The notes under the pieces: model-generated | The model's input: only the letters and a program-made list of their open reading frames with translations | Databases searched by the model: none | Told to the model about the DNA's origin: nothing | Shown: one piece after another, positions 1 to 9,706 of the stretch | Position numbering within the stretch: the first letter of the stretch is position 1 | Layout: every line of letters begins with the position of its first letter | Translations under genes and position numbers: made by a program | Assembly (NCBI GenBank): GCA_013298545.1 | Contig: JAAFIA010000001.1 | Span: forward strand, 62,001 to 126,000 | Length of the DNA stretch: 64,000 nt | Reading direction: 5' to 3' | Source: Bacteroidota bacterium | GTDB taxonomy: Bacteria > Bacteroidota > Bacteroidia > Palsa-965

Positions 1-1274
1 ACATTCCTCCCGGAACTTGCAATGGCCAATACTACATCGTTTTTGAAGTTGATCCCAACAACAACTTTTTAGAAGAAAACGATGGCAACAACTACACCGC
101 TGTTCCAGTAACATTAACTTTACAAGAAGCTCCAGGCAATGGCATTTATCTAATTTCTGCCGATCGTAATCCGGTGATTTGCCCGAACGAAAACATTACC
201 CTCACGGCTACTGCAGGAACAGCGTTTTTGTGGAGCACAGGCGACACCACACAAAGCATCATTGTAAATCAACCCGGTACTTATACTTGCGATGTTACAA
301 ACTATTGTGGTGTTGGAACAGCAACCTTTACCGTTTATGCAACAAGTACAACCGCACCAACATCGGCTGATGATACGGTTTGCTCTGGTTATAGCCTTAC
401 ACTCAACGCCAATGGCGCTGGCACACTCCGCTGGCGCGATAATTTGGGCAACGTTGTAGGCACAGGAACATCTTACACCACACCCAATCTCAATGCCTCA
501 ACTTTCTACACTGTTGAAAGTGTTACTACACAATCTGACAGCACATACGCAACGCCACACAACAAAAACATGGGTAGCGGCGGAAACGTAACGTCTGCAC
601 AGTACGAGATCTTCAACGTGTACACTGCTTGCACCTTGCTCGATGTACGCGTATATGCCAACAACGCCGGCAACCGCACCATTCAATTGCAAGACTCTGC
701 CGGAAACGTACTCCAAACCACAACCGTTGCCCTCGTTGCTGGCGACCAACGCGTTCCGTTGAATTTCAACTTGACACCAGGAAATAATTACCGCCTTGCC
801 GGAACAGGTACTACCAATTTGTTCCGCAACGATGGTGGCGTTTCTTATCCGTATGATGTAGCTGGTGTGGTTCGCATCACCAATTCTTCTGGCGGCCTCG
901 CTCGGTACTACTTCTTCTACGATTGGCATTTGGCAACAACAAACGAAGTATGTGTGAGTAACCAAACTACCGTTAACGTTTTTGTCGATCCTTGCCTTGG
1001 TCTTGGTGGAAATACCCTTTTCAGCAATTCTATTCAAGTGGCTCCAAACCCTAGCAATGGTCAGTTTACCGTAAACTTCGATGCGCCAGTGCGTAACGAT
1101 GTTGCTGTTCAAGTTACCGATCTTGTTGGACGTGTTGTTTATGCCGATATCATGCAAAATGTTCAAGGCCGCAACACACGCGACATCAATTTGCAATCGC
1201 TTTCAAAAGGTGTTTATTTGTTTAGCCTTGTTTACGAAGGCAAAGCATATACCCAAAAGATCATCATCGAATAG
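1..1274 (+). CDS. T9SS-sorted CARDB/Ig-like surface protein, C-terminal part (partial)
   Basis: The frame is open from the first complete codon at position 3, so the gene begins outside the window; about 423 residues are visible. The first 45 residues resemble the end of a CARDB adhesion domain (a segment containing FEVDPNNNFLEENDGNN). Ig-like segments follow (ICPNENITLTATAGTAFLWS and a second around VCSGYSLTLNANG), then a segment resembling the wrapping domains of secreted Bacteroidota proteins. The last ~80 residues are a type A T9SS sorting domain: VAPNPSNGQFTVNF, a VTDLVGRVVY strand, LSKGVYLF, and KIIIE at the end. The family is exported across the outer membrane by T9SS and anchored or released after cleavage of this domain. 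The ligand is unknown. A terminator follows 20 bases after the stop. Confidence 0.85.
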   Translation, partial: IPPGTCNGQYYIVFEVDPNNNFLEENDGNNYTAVPVTLTLQEAPGNGIYLISADRNPVICPNENITLTATAGTAFLWSTGDTTQSIIVNQPGTYTCDVTNYCGVGTATFTVYATSTTAPTSADDTVCSGYSLTLNANGAGTLRWRDNLGNVVGTGTSYTTPNLNASTFYTVESVTTQSDSTYATPHNKNMGSGGNVTSAQYEIFNVYTACTLLDVRVYANNAGNRTIQLQDSAGNVLQTTTVALVAGDQRVPLNFNLTPGNNYRLAGTGTTNLFRNDGGVSYPYDVAGVVRITNSSGGLARYYFFYDWHLATTNEVCVSNQTTVNVFVDPCLGLGGNTLFSNSIQVAPNPSNGQFTVNFDAPVRNDVAVQVTDLVGRVVYADIMQNVQGRNTRDINLQSLSKGVYLFSLVYEGKAYTQKIIIE

Positions 1275-1293
1275 TTGATCTATCAACCAATTT

Positions 1294-1332
1294 AAACGCC
1301 GCCGTTAGCTTTGTCTATCCGGCGGCGTTTTT
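1294..1332 (+). terminator. Rho-independent terminator
   Basis: Perfect 11-bp stem AAACGCCGCCG / CGGCGGCGTTT with a 15-base loop, followed by TTTT. It separates the partial T9SS gene from the next propeller gene. Confidence 0.85.
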
Positions 1333-1348
1333 CAACTACATAAATCGC

Positions 1349-2599
1349 ATGCGCTTTTTTTCTGTTGTCGTTTCTGGTTTTTTTTGCCTCGTGCTGACCT
1401 TACAAGCGCAGGCACAAAATCCGTTGTGGACCATCTACAACACCGGAAACTCTGGCCTTCCCGACAACAACGTAAAATGTATTTCGTTCGACTCGCAACA
1501 ACAAGCGTGGATCGGGACAGACAATGGGTTGGCGAAATTTGATGGAACAACGTGGACGATTTTCAATGTTGGCAATTCGGGATTGCCCGACAATAACGTG
1601 CGAAGCATTGCCATTGATTCGCTCGATCATATTTGGGTTGGAACGTTTGTTGGTGGGTTGGCGCGTTTTGATGGAATAACGTGGACAGTATGGAATACTG
1701 GAAACTCAGGTATCCCAAATGATTTTGTACGTGCCGTTGCATTCGATACGAGCGCGGGTGTTGCGTGGGTTGGAACAAGCTCGGGCCTGGCGCGTTTCGA
1801 TGGAACAACCTGGACGATCTGGAACGATCAGAATTCGGCCTTGTTATCAAACAACGTTTCTACGATTGTCGTAAGCCCCGATAACCGGAAATTTTTTGCA
1901 ACCATCAATGGTGGTTTATACGAATACAACGATACGGCATTTACGGTTTTCACGATTTCAAATTCGGGTATTCCAGACAATTCTGCTGTGAAAGTGGCGC
2001 TCGATTCATTCAACAACCGTTGGTACGCATCGCCAGCATCGGGTATCATGTTGCGGTACGATTTGAATTTCTGGGGCGGTTACAACACGCTCAATTCTGG
2101 AATTGCAACCGATGCCATCACCGATGTCTTTATTGATTCGCAGCAGGTTGTGTATATGGGCAGTATTCAACTCGGCCTTATTCGGTTTCAGCAACCTGTA
2201 ACGTGGCTGAATTGGAACATGAGCAATTCTCCGCTCCCCGATAATTACATTCAATGCGTAAGCAAAAAAAACAACCACGTTCTTTATGCGGGTATGCAGA
2301 TCGGCGGACTGGTTGTGATTGATGAAATTCCTAATGGAATTGTAACCAACGAACCGGAAAGCGTACAGGTTTTTCCAAATCCCGCACAAACCAATTCGCC
2401 TGTGTTTTTGAATCGCTTTTTTTTCAAAGCACGCGTCCGTGTGTTGGATGTTCACGGAAAAGTGTGTCAAGAAGAGCACGTGAACGGAAATTCTTTTTTG
2501 CTTTCGTCTGAATTAAAAACAGGCACATACGTTCTCGAATTGCTTACTACCGAAGGTGCTGTTTTGCATCAAAAGATAGTTGTTGTATCAACTAATTAA
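1349..2599 (+). CDS. Secreted seven-repeat beta-propeller protein with T9SS sorting domain
   Basis: 416 residues. A signal peptide covers about residues 1-23, ending QAQAQ. Seven repeats of about 43 residues follow, starting near 27, 69, 112, 155, 198, 243 and 288. Each has the two-component-regulator propeller pattern: an NSGLPDN-type turn, a hydrophobic strand, WIGT, GLAKFDG and TTW. Residues about 339-416 are a type A T9SS sorting domain (VFPNPAQTN, RVLDVHGKV, LKTGTYVLEL, KIVVV). There is no kinase, phosphatase or membrane segment, so this is a free propeller exported to the surface rather than a sensor. The repeats match those in the phosphatase at 6.5-9.7 kb and the lipoprotein at 35.1 kb. 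The ATG directly precedes the signal peptide. Substrate unknown. Confidence 0.88.
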   Translation: MRFFSVVVSGFFCLVLTLQAQAQNPLWTIYNTGNSGLPDNNVKCISFDSQQQAWIGTDNGLAKFDGTTWTIFNVGNSGLPDNNVRSIAIDSLDHIWVGTFVGGLARFDGITWTVWNTGNSGIPNDFVRAVAFDTSAGVAWVGTSSGLARFDGTTWTIWNDQNSALLSNNVSTIVVSPDNRKFFATINGGLYEYNDTAFTVFTISNSGIPDNSAVKVALDSFNNRWYASPASGIMLRYDLNFWGGYNTLNSGIATDAITDVFIDSQQVVYMGSIQLGLIRFQQPVTWLNWNMSNSPLPDNYIQCVSKKNNHVLYAGMQIGGLVVIDEIPNGIVTNEPESVQVFPNPAQTNSPVFLNRFFFKARVRVLDVHGKVCQEEHVNGNSFLLSSELKTGTYVLELLTTEGAVLHQKIVVVSTN

Positions 2600-2600
2600 A

Positions 2601-2644
2601 AAAGAAACCGAGAAAGGCCAACCCCACAAGCCCTCCTCGGTTTC
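2601..2644 (-). terminator. Terminator between convergent genes
   Basis: Stem GAAACCGAG / CTCGGTTTC. Read on the minus strand it is followed by a run of six T, so it mainly terminates the SprB-repeat gene; it may also block read-through from the plus-strand propeller gene. Confidence 0.8.
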
Positions 2645-2658
2645 ACTCGACGCATCAA

Positions 2659-5600
2659 CTACCGTAACAGGGAAACGTGCCCGGAGAGTTGATGTTTTTT
2701 CCCAGCAAAATCTACTGCTGTAATTTTCCACACATACACATCTTGTTGTGCGGTATCGCTTCCCCCCCGCGCTTTTCCATCCCACCCTTCCTGCATGCTA
2801 TTCGATTGAAAAATCAGTTGTCCCCAACGATCGTACAAGGTCATTTGAAATTCGGTGATCTCTTCGCCAACCGCCAAAAACACATCATTCTTACCATCGC
2901 CATTTGGCGTAAACGCATTCGGTACATACAGCGTTACTTCTGGATTGACGGTAATGGGAAGTTCTGTGGTATCGGTACAACCGCCGAGCGCGGTGGCAAT
3001 TAAACGCACCTGATAGGTACCTGTAGCTGCGTACGTGTGTGTGGGCGATACCTGTGTCGAAGTAGCGCTGTCGCCAAAATCCCAATTCCATCCAATCGCA
3101 CCAACAGACTGATCCACAAACGCAATAGTTGGCTCCAGAATACTCGTCTCCGAAACCGAACGCGCAAACGATGCTGTTGGCGAAGCGTACACCTGAATGG
3201 TGGCATACGTTGTTCCAGTATTCACACAACCAAATGGCGATGTTATGGTTACGTTGACCGTATAATTTCCACTTTGCAAATAATCGTGTGTGGTGCTTGC
3301 ACCTACACCCGTTGTATTGTCGCCAAAATCCCACACATATATACTTCCGATATTTGCTGGATCGTTGTCGGTAAAAATCACGCGCGCCTCATCACACGCC
3401 ACCGCGCTCACCGGCGCAATTACAACATCGGGAAGCGGATGCACCACAACCGTTGCCGAGCCTTGCACCACCACACCACAAACGTTGGTAACACTAACTT
3501 GATAGGTTGTGGTAACAACGGGAAATACCTGATACGGCCCTGCGCTATTCCAAGCCGGAACGCTCCATGTCCAAACAAGCGGCCCCGTATTGCCAACAAC
3601 ATTAGCCGCAATTTGTGCAGAAACTCCTTCGCAAATACTTGCATTTCCGGTAACCGTCAAATTTGCAGGCGAAAACTGAAACACATCAATGAAGATAGAA
3701 TCCGTCGCACTCACACATCCATTGGCATCGGTTGCTTGAACGATGTAATGCGTTGGCCCTGCCGGATAAACCGTGTAGTTGGAGTTGTTGCCCAAATTGG
3801 GTAGCCACGAATAACTGTAATTTCCCGCCCCGCCAACAGCCGACGCGCTAATCAAAACTGGTTGTCCAGGACAAACCGTATCGTCGTTGCTTACACTCAG
3901 CACAACGGCTGTTGGTTGCAAAATGGTTGCTGTACCAATCGTAGCACAACCATTCGCATCGGTAACAGTACACGTAAAACTTCCTGCTGTAAGATTTGTT
4001 GCTGTGGCATTAAACTGTGCCGGAACAGAATTCCAACTATACAGGTACGGCGCGGTTCCACCTGTTGGTGTCATTGTCGCTGCGCCGTTATTTCCTCCGT
4101 TGCAAGCCACGGCAACCAAATTGGTTAGCGATGCCGAAAGTGGCGCTGGTTGTGTGATGAGCGCATTTGCTTGTGCTGTGCACCCGTTTGCGTCTGTTAC
4201 ATGGCAAACATAGGAACCCGCTCCTAAACCAACCGCATTGGCTGCAAACTGCGCTGGTACAGTATTCCAGACGTATGTATAATTTCCTGTACCGCCAGCA
4301 ACGTTGACAATTGCAGAACCATTTGTTCCACCATTGCACGAAACAGCCGTACTGATTGCTGTTGCCGTCAACGCATTAGGCTGTGTTAGGGTAACACTAC
4401 TCAAACTTGTACAACCAGCCGCATCCGTTACAACACAACTGTATGTTGCGGCTGTCAATTGTGTTGCAGAGGCCGTTGTTTGTGCCGGATTAGTATTCCA
4501 ACTATATATGTACGGCCCAACACCACCAACCGCGTTAACGGTTGCTACACCAGACGATGCACCAAAGCAAGCGATGCCAGTTGTAACCGTTGCATTTGTA
4601 TTGAGCGGCGATGCAGGTTGCGTAATCGTAACGGTTGCTGTGTTTGTACAACCATTGGCCGTTGTAACCACAACGCTGTAAGTACCTGCAATCAGATTGC
4701 TAATGGTTGGTGTGTTGCCACCATTTGACCAAGCGTATGTGTAGGGCTGTTGTCCACCATTGGCGTTGACGGTTGCATTTCCGGTATTGCCACCAAAGCA
4801 AGCAATAGCATTCCACGAAGTTTGCAGGTTGGTATTGGCTGGACCTTGTGTAACCACTGTTGTTGCCGTAGAAACACAACCCGAAGCATCGGTAACTGTT
4901 ACGGTATAATTTCCAGCATTCAATCCATTTGCGTTTGCATTGTTTCCACCTGATGGCGACCATTGGTAGGTGTATGGCCCATTTCCGCCATTCGGAACAA
5001 CACTCGCCGAACCATTTGATGCACCACAATTTGTTCCTGTGGCGTTGATCGTCAATCCAAACCCTGTTACGAGAATACAAAACGCATACGTTTGCGATCC
5101 TGAGAACGGACAATTATCGTCGCTTACCGTAACGGTAAAACAATATGGATTGTTGCTGATGTTTGCCGCAGTTGGTGTCCAGTTGAATGTAGCAACAGGA
5201 TGTGGCGCATTGGTTGTTGTAAACGTTGCACCCAAAATAGCATTGTTCCAAGTCATTGTCAGGTTTTGACCCGGATCAATATCAAATGAATTGATGTTGA
5301 AATTGATCGTGCTGCCCGCGCAAGCCGTCAGCGAATAGGTATTGGTACTGTTGATCCCATCTACATACGGCAAATTGTTGGTGCAAGCAATCGTATGCAA
5401 TTGAATATCGCGCACAACACTTCCGATCAAAATTCCGTTTCTCCATTCTTCAACACGCACCGCCATTACAGTAACAAGCAGTTGTGTTGGGGTCATGCAA
5501 ATATCGCCCGTTGATGTATTGAAAGTCATAGCGGGATTTGAAGCGACTGGTTGTGCAGCCGAAAATGGAGGAATGTAGGTTACAAATGTGTTTGGTCCTG

Positions 5601-6225
5601 AAGCTGGGGGAAGTAAAGCATAAACTAAAGAATCGCCATCAATATCGGTTGCTCCATGATTGAAGCAGTAATTTTGACCAACACAAACAAATGGAATCGG
5701 GCGATTCGAAAATGTAGGTGAATTGTTGCAAGGGGCATTCACATTGTTGAGCAACGACTCAACATAAATGTTTTGTCCGCCGGGATTGTTGATGGTTGAG
5801 ATTGCATTGTTGCGGCAACAAAGCGAAAAACTAAATGTCCAATCGGTACACGCTTGTGGTAAATTAATGGTGCCGCGATAAATCCATTCTTGAACGCCGG
5901 GCTGGTTTCCATTGTTGCAAACAGTCGTCATGCTTGAACAAATGGGCGTTACATCTATTCCTGTTCCGGGAATTGGATAGAGTGTGGCATTAAAATTCTG
6001 ATTACAGGATGCAGAACTAATGTTGATCGTAACACTCCCTGGTGCTGGGCTTCCGCTACAATCGCGGTAAAACGCCAAACTCACTTCGTACTGATTTCCG
6101 CCGAGACATCGGTAGGTTAAATCTGCTCCTTGCGCATGTGAGGCATACGCTTCCGTACTGATTTGAATGAATGCCAAAATGCAGCACGTCCAAAATTTCC
6201 AACTGTGTGTGTAGTTGTTTTTCAT
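2659..6225 (-). CDS. Large SprB-repeat / PKD-domain surface protein with gliding-type C-terminal domain
   Basis: 1188 residues. A signal peptide ends near residue 29. The N-terminal ~390 residues are cysteine-rich and lack an obvious family name; they contain a cadherin-like segment around DIDGDSLVYALLPPASG. Five SprB-type repeats follow at about 395-460, 468-537, 549-615, 625-692 and 702-771, each with a C-GG/GAS-NG start, a GG..PY.Y.W core and a V.D..GC end. Two PKD domains lie at about 930-1010 and 1015-1095 (VWDFGDNTTG, NWDFGDSAT). Residues 1097-1188 form the gliding motility-associated C-terminal domain (VPNAFTPNGDGKNDVF, YDRWGQLIF, W.GKARGG, DVYVWKI), which directs export by T9SS. It is far smaller than the SprB adhesin and should not be named as such. 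A GGGGG stretch 4-8 bases before the ATG could act as a ribosome site. Confidence 0.88.
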   Translation of the reverse strand: MKNNYTHSWKFWTCCILAFIQISTEAYASHAQGADLTYRCLGGNQYEVSLAFYRDCSGSPAPGSVTINISSASCNQNFNATLYPIPGTGIDVTPICSSMTTVCNNGNQPGVQEWIYRGTINLPQACTDWTFSFSLCCRNNAISTINNPGGQNIYVESLLNNVNAPCNNSPTFSNRPIPFVCVGQNYCFNHGATDIDGDSLVYALLPPASGPNTFVTYIPPFSAAQPVASNPAMTFNTSTGDICMTPTQLLVTVMAVRVEEWRNGILIGSVVRDIQLHTIACTNNLPYVDGINSTNTYSLTACAGSTINFNINSFDIDPGQNLTMTWNNAILGATFTTTNAPHPVATFNWTPTAANISNNPYCFTVTVSDDNCPFSGSQTYAFCILVTGFGLTINATGTNCGASNGSASVVPNGGNGPYTYQWSPSGGNNANANGLNAGNYTVTVTDASGCVSTATTVVTQGPANTNLQTSWNAIACFGGNTGNATVNANGGQQPYTYAWSNGGNTPTISNLIAGTYSVVVTTANGCTNTATVTITQPASPLNTNATVTTGIACFGASSGVATVNAVGGVGPYIYSWNTNPAQTTASATQLTAATYSCVVTDAAGCTSLSSVTLTQPNALTATAISTAVSCNGGTNGSAIVNVAGGTGNYTYVWNTVPAQFAANAVGLGAGSYVCHVTDANGCTAQANALITQPAPLSASLTNLVAVACNGGNNGAATMTPTGGTAPYLYSWNSVPAQFNATATNLTAGSFTCTVTDANGCATIGTATILQPTAVVLSVSNDDTVCPGQPVLISASAVGGAGNYSYSWLPNLGNNSNYTVYPAGPTHYIVQATDANGCVSATDSIFIDVFQFSPANLTVTGNASICEGVSAQIAANVVGNTGPLVWTWSVPAWNSAGPYQVFPVVTTTYQVSVTNVCGVVVQGSATVVVHPLPDVVIAPVSAVACDEARVIFTDNDPANIGSIYVWDFGDNTTGVGASTTHDYLQSGNYTVNVTITSPFGCVNTGTTYATIQVYASPTASFARSVSETSILEPTIAFVDQSVGAIGWNWDFGDSATSTQVSPTHTYAATGTYQVRLIATALGGCTDTTELPITVNPEVTLYVPNAFTPNGDGKNDVFLAVGEEITEFQMTLYDRWGQLIFQSNSMQEGWDGKARGGSDTAQQDVYVWKITAVDFAGKKHQLSGHVSLLR

Positions 6226-6535
6226 GGTTCCCCCTTTTTTGATTTAGTTGATAGAACAAAGAACTGCTTCCTTCAACGTGAGGGTGAAAAACGGGTTTCA
6301 AAATTTTTTCTGTATGATTTCGGGCAACAAGTGGCGACTAAAATTTGAGAAGTGGTCAACTCACTGAACCTCAAAATGGATGAGCACGCATTCAAAAAGG
6401 TTACAAAAAATGGATGTAACGAAAAAATAGTTCCTGCGTACAATATGCTTGTGGTCTTTGCTAAAAAATAGCGCAAAGCCACTCCCAGCTTATGTTGCAC
6501 AAGAATTATGCCTTTTCTAAAATAGCCGTTTGCCC
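6226..6535. other. Intergenic stretch, no gene seen
   Basis: 310 bases between two minus-strand genes. I see no conserved frame, hairpin terminator or exact TANNTTTG promoter here. The promoter of the SprB-repeat gene should lie in this stretch but is not recognisable. Confidence 0.5.
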
Positions 6536-9500
6536 CTAAATTCTGATCCCGATTACCAGTACATCGTCCACTTGCTCGTATTCTTTTTTCCAGCCAAAAA
6601 ATGCTTCTTTAATTTTTTCGTGCTGCATTTCTAGCGGTAATTGATGAACCGATAAGAGCAATTCGCGAAATGGTGCATACTTGAATTTTTTTCCAAACGG
6701 CCCACCAAACTGATCGGCAAACCCATCGGAGAAAATATAAATCATATCATTTTTCTCAATCTTAATTTTGTGGTTGGTATAGTGGTCGGCCACATTGTTC
6801 TCGTTGCTACCAATCGGATCTTTATCGGCTTTGAATTGAAACAAATCGCCGTTGCGAATCCAATACAGCGGGTTAAACGCTCCCGCATACTGCAATTCCA
6901 TCTGCTCAAAGTCGATGCGGCAAACCGCGATGTCCATGCCATCTTTCACTTCGCTATCGCGATCTGATTGGCGCAAAAGTTTATTGACACCATGATCTAA
7001 ATGCGACAATATTTTTGATGGTTCAATCAATTTGGCTTCGTGCAAGGCTTGGTCGAGTAGATTAAACCCAACAACCGACATCAACGCTCCGGGAACGCCA
7101 TGCCCTGTGCAATCGGCGGCGGCAATGTAAACCGCATGGTCTTTTACATCGAGCCAATGAAAATCGCCGCTCACAATATCTTTGGGCGATAAAAACACAA
7201 AACTCTGCGGCAAAATTTTATCGTAATGCGAACGGCGCGGCAATAAGGCATCCTGAATGCGTTTGGCGTAATTGATGCTGTCGTGCAAATCGCCAACCAC
7301 TTGTTGCAATTTTTCTTTTTGTGTTTGTACTTCAAGCGTACGTTCGCGAACCAATTTTTCTAACACGTTTTTGTGCTTGCGCAAACGCAGCAAACTGATG
7401 TAAACAATCAGCACCATCAACAAGATTGCCGCAACAGCATACCCCAAATAAGCCCAAATGGTTCTGTACCAAGGCGGAGAAATGGTAAACGTAAACGTTG
7501 TTTCTTCACTCAATTGTCCATATAAATTGGCAGCTTGTACATGAAAAATATACTTCCCTTCCGGCAAATTGCCAAACGCATGTTCTTTGGTCAAACTCCA
7601 CGACGACCACGTTTCGTCATGCCCTTCGAGCCAATACCGATAACGCGTCAGTTCTTCGTGGTTGAAATACGGTGCAGCAAATTTAATCAGCACATCATTT
7701 AAATCATACGGAATGGTTGACGCAAACGTATAATTAGTCATCATCCCTTCCATTAAAAGCGAATCGTTACCCACAAGCATCTGGCGAACGTATGGCTTCA
7801 TAAAGACAGGGGTAGCTACCGAATCTTTGGAATTAATCCGAATAACCATGCCTGTTGCAGAAATCCAAAACTGGTTTAATGGCGAATGATAACTTGTAAC
7901 GAAATCTTCTCCCGCCATATTTGCAATGGGAAGCGGGTAACTGAAATAATCTTTTCGTTCATAATCATACCCTATAAACCCATAATAACGCGTTTCTTTA
8001 ATTTCTTTGTTATATACATTCGTGAAGACATTGCCGTTAAAAACACCTTGCATAAAAAGGCGTTTTTTTTGTAAATCAAATTTTGATGTGTCTGGCTCAA
8101 AGCAAATGCGTTCGCCTTTTAGATCTTCTGCATGCTTATATAACATCGCTTGATTCGTAAAAAAAACATAGAGTTGATTTTGCGCAACGGCTAATGCTTT
8201 CAACGAACCATATACGCCACGCGTACTATCGTATGTTGTATAATTAATGGTCTTGTCTTTGCACCAAAAATGATAGATCATTCCCGTATTTCTTCCCATA
8301 GCCCAAATACTGGCTTGCGATGCTTGCCGATATGGATCAATTTGTATTTCGGCCATCTGTTCGCCTTTAATTTCTTGTGTGGTGTGCGGTAGCCAATCTT
8401 CTTCTTTTGTTTTTCGCAGAATCGTAACTCCATCGCGTTCCGCAATCCACATCAAACTGTCTTGAATGAGAACGTCCTGTGCCGCACCGCTCGATATTTT
8501 TTTCAATGAATGATCTTTCGCAACCTGAAAAACACCACTGCCTGTTGCCAAATACATATAATTTAGGCTCGTGCGAATTTTCCATATCTCCATTGGGCTT
8601 GACGTAGTTGGCATAAAATGGCTACCCGAATCGGAGAACTGATATAAGCCTGCAAGTGTTCCAAAATAAATCTGATTGTTAAATGACGTTATCGCTGTTG
8701 GTTCTCCCCCAATATCTTTGATGTTGGTATAATAGCGGGCTGCCGATGCAAAATCAATTTTTGAAATGCCCTGCGATGTGGTGAGCCAAACAAAATGATT
8801 GCGGTCGGTATTTACCGAAGAAATAGAATTATCGGGAAGTCCGTTTTTTGAATTTAAATGTTCTACCAGAGTACCATCGGCACGAAACAACATAAATCCA
8901 TTTATACTCCCAACACCAATGAGCGAGTCGCCAATCCACGATGTGTTAAGTGGATATGAATCACCTATAAAACGATTGCTTTTAAACGCACTCATCTGAA
9001 TGCGATTTTCTTCCATGCGGTAAAACCCAGAATCGCCCGCGAGAATCAACATCGCCCCGCTTTTTTGTTTTGGATTTTCGGGCAAAATGTCCAAAATACG
9101 CCTGTCGGAAAACTGTTCGCCATTTGCAACCAGAACCAATTTATGATCACGGATTTCCATCAGTCCAATTTTACGCTGACGAATAAACAAACGGTTATTG
9201 CAATAAAACGAAAGTGCAAACGTGTGCTCTGGTGCTATCGTTGTTGTTCGCTTTTTGTCTTTGAAAAAATAAACGCGTTCGGAAGACTGAAAAACAATTT
9301 CGCCATTTACTTCATAAATTTTCCAGACATCGGAAAACGAACGTTCGTTTTCCGGTAAAAGTGGAACGAGGGAAATGTATTCAAATGCTCCCGATTTTTT
9401 TTGACGGATATAACCAAAACTGCCAACAGACCCAACATACAAAACGCCATCAGCACCAACGCGCAAGGAACGAATCGCCCTCCCTTCCTGAATTAATACT

Positions 9501-9706
9501 TTGGTCCATGTTGCACCATCGTAATGCACCAAGTTTGAACTCGTACCAAACCACATAGCGCCTGCACTATCCTCTACCGAGCACCACACTTGGTTGAATG
9601 CGCCGTATTCTTTGGGCGAATAATTGCGAATGGGAATGCCTGTTTCTTGCGCCTTGCCAAACGCAACACACAAACAAAAAAACAAGAGCATTCCAATTTT
9701 TTTCAT
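6536..9706 (-). CDS. Propeller-Y_Y_Y sensor with SpoIIE-type protein phosphatase output
   Basis: 1056 residues. A signal peptide (residues 1-19, ending FGKAQ) is followed by a periplasmic two-component-regulator propeller (MWFGTSSNLVHYDGATW and later repeats) to about residue 650. A Y_Y_Y domain lies at about 665-742, one membrane helix at about 751-773, a short coiled coil (KNVLEKLVRERTLEVQTQKE), then a SpoIIE/PP2C-like serine phosphatase at about 835-1056. Metal-binding motifs are present: SGDFHW (846-851), AADCTGHGVPGALMS (863-877), DGMD and FSDGFADQFGG (992-1002). The layout is that of a hybrid sensor whose kinase is replaced by a phosphatase; such enzymes typically dephosphorylate anti-anti-sigma proteins, but none is encoded nearby. 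Its ATG overlaps the metZ stop (ATGA), so the two are translationally coupled. Confidence 0.9.
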   Translation of the reverse strand: MKKIGMLLFFCLCVAFGKAQETGIPIRNYSPKEYGAFNQVWCSVEDSAGAMWFGTSSNLVHYDGATWTKVLIQEGRAIRSLRVGADGVLYVGSVGSFGYIRQKKSGAFEYISLVPLLPENERSFSDVWKIYEVNGEIVFQSSERVYFFKDKKRTTTIAPEHTFALSFYCNNRLFIRQRKIGLMEIRDHKLVLVANGEQFSDRRILDILPENPKQKSGAMLILAGDSGFYRMEENRIQMSAFKSNRFIGDSYPLNTSWIGDSLIGVGSINGFMLFRADGTLVEHLNSKNGLPDNSISSVNTDRNHFVWLTTSQGISKIDFASAARYYTNIKDIGGEPTAITSFNNQIYFGTLAGLYQFSDSGSHFMPTTSSPMEIWKIRTSLNYMYLATGSGVFQVAKDHSLKKISSGAAQDVLIQDSLMWIAERDGVTILRKTKEEDWLPHTTQEIKGEQMAEIQIDPYRQASQASIWAMGRNTGMIYHFWCKDKTINYTTYDSTRGVYGSLKALAVAQNQLYVFFTNQAMLYKHAEDLKGERICFEPDTSKFDLQKKRLFMQGVFNGNVFTNVYNKEIKETRYYGFIGYDYERKDYFSYPLPIANMAGEDFVTSYHSPLNQFWISATGMVIRINSKDSVATPVFMKPYVRQMLVGNDSLLMEGMMTNYTFASTIPYDLNDVLIKFAAPYFNHEELTRYRYWLEGHDETWSSWSLTKEHAFGNLPEGKYIFHVQAANLYGQLSEETTFTFTISPPWYRTIWAYLGYAVAAILLMVLIVYISLLRLRKHKNVLEKLVRERTLEVQTQKEKLQQVVGDLHDSINYAKRIQDALLPRRSHYDKILPQSFVFLSPKDIVSGDFHWLDVKDHAVYIAAADCTGHGVPGALMSVVGFNLLDQALHEAKLIEPSKILSHLDHGVNKLLRQSDRDSEVKDGMDIAVCRIDFEQMELQYAGAFNPLYWIRNGDLFQFKADKDPIGSNENNVADHYTNHKIKIEKNDMIYIFSDGFADQFGGPFGKKFKYAPFRELLLSVHQLPLEMQHEKIKEAFFGWKKEYEQVDDVLVIGIRI

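Noticed and set aside
3037-3804. 255-codon plus-strand ORF within the SprB-repeat gene, with several similar ones nearby
   Set aside because: Shadow frames of the repetitive minus-strand gene; composition is Arg/Cys/Asn-rich and unlike a protein.
3700-5100. Regular repeats resembling an array
   Set aside because: They are degenerate protein-coding repeats of about 200 bases (SprB domains), not a CRISPR array.
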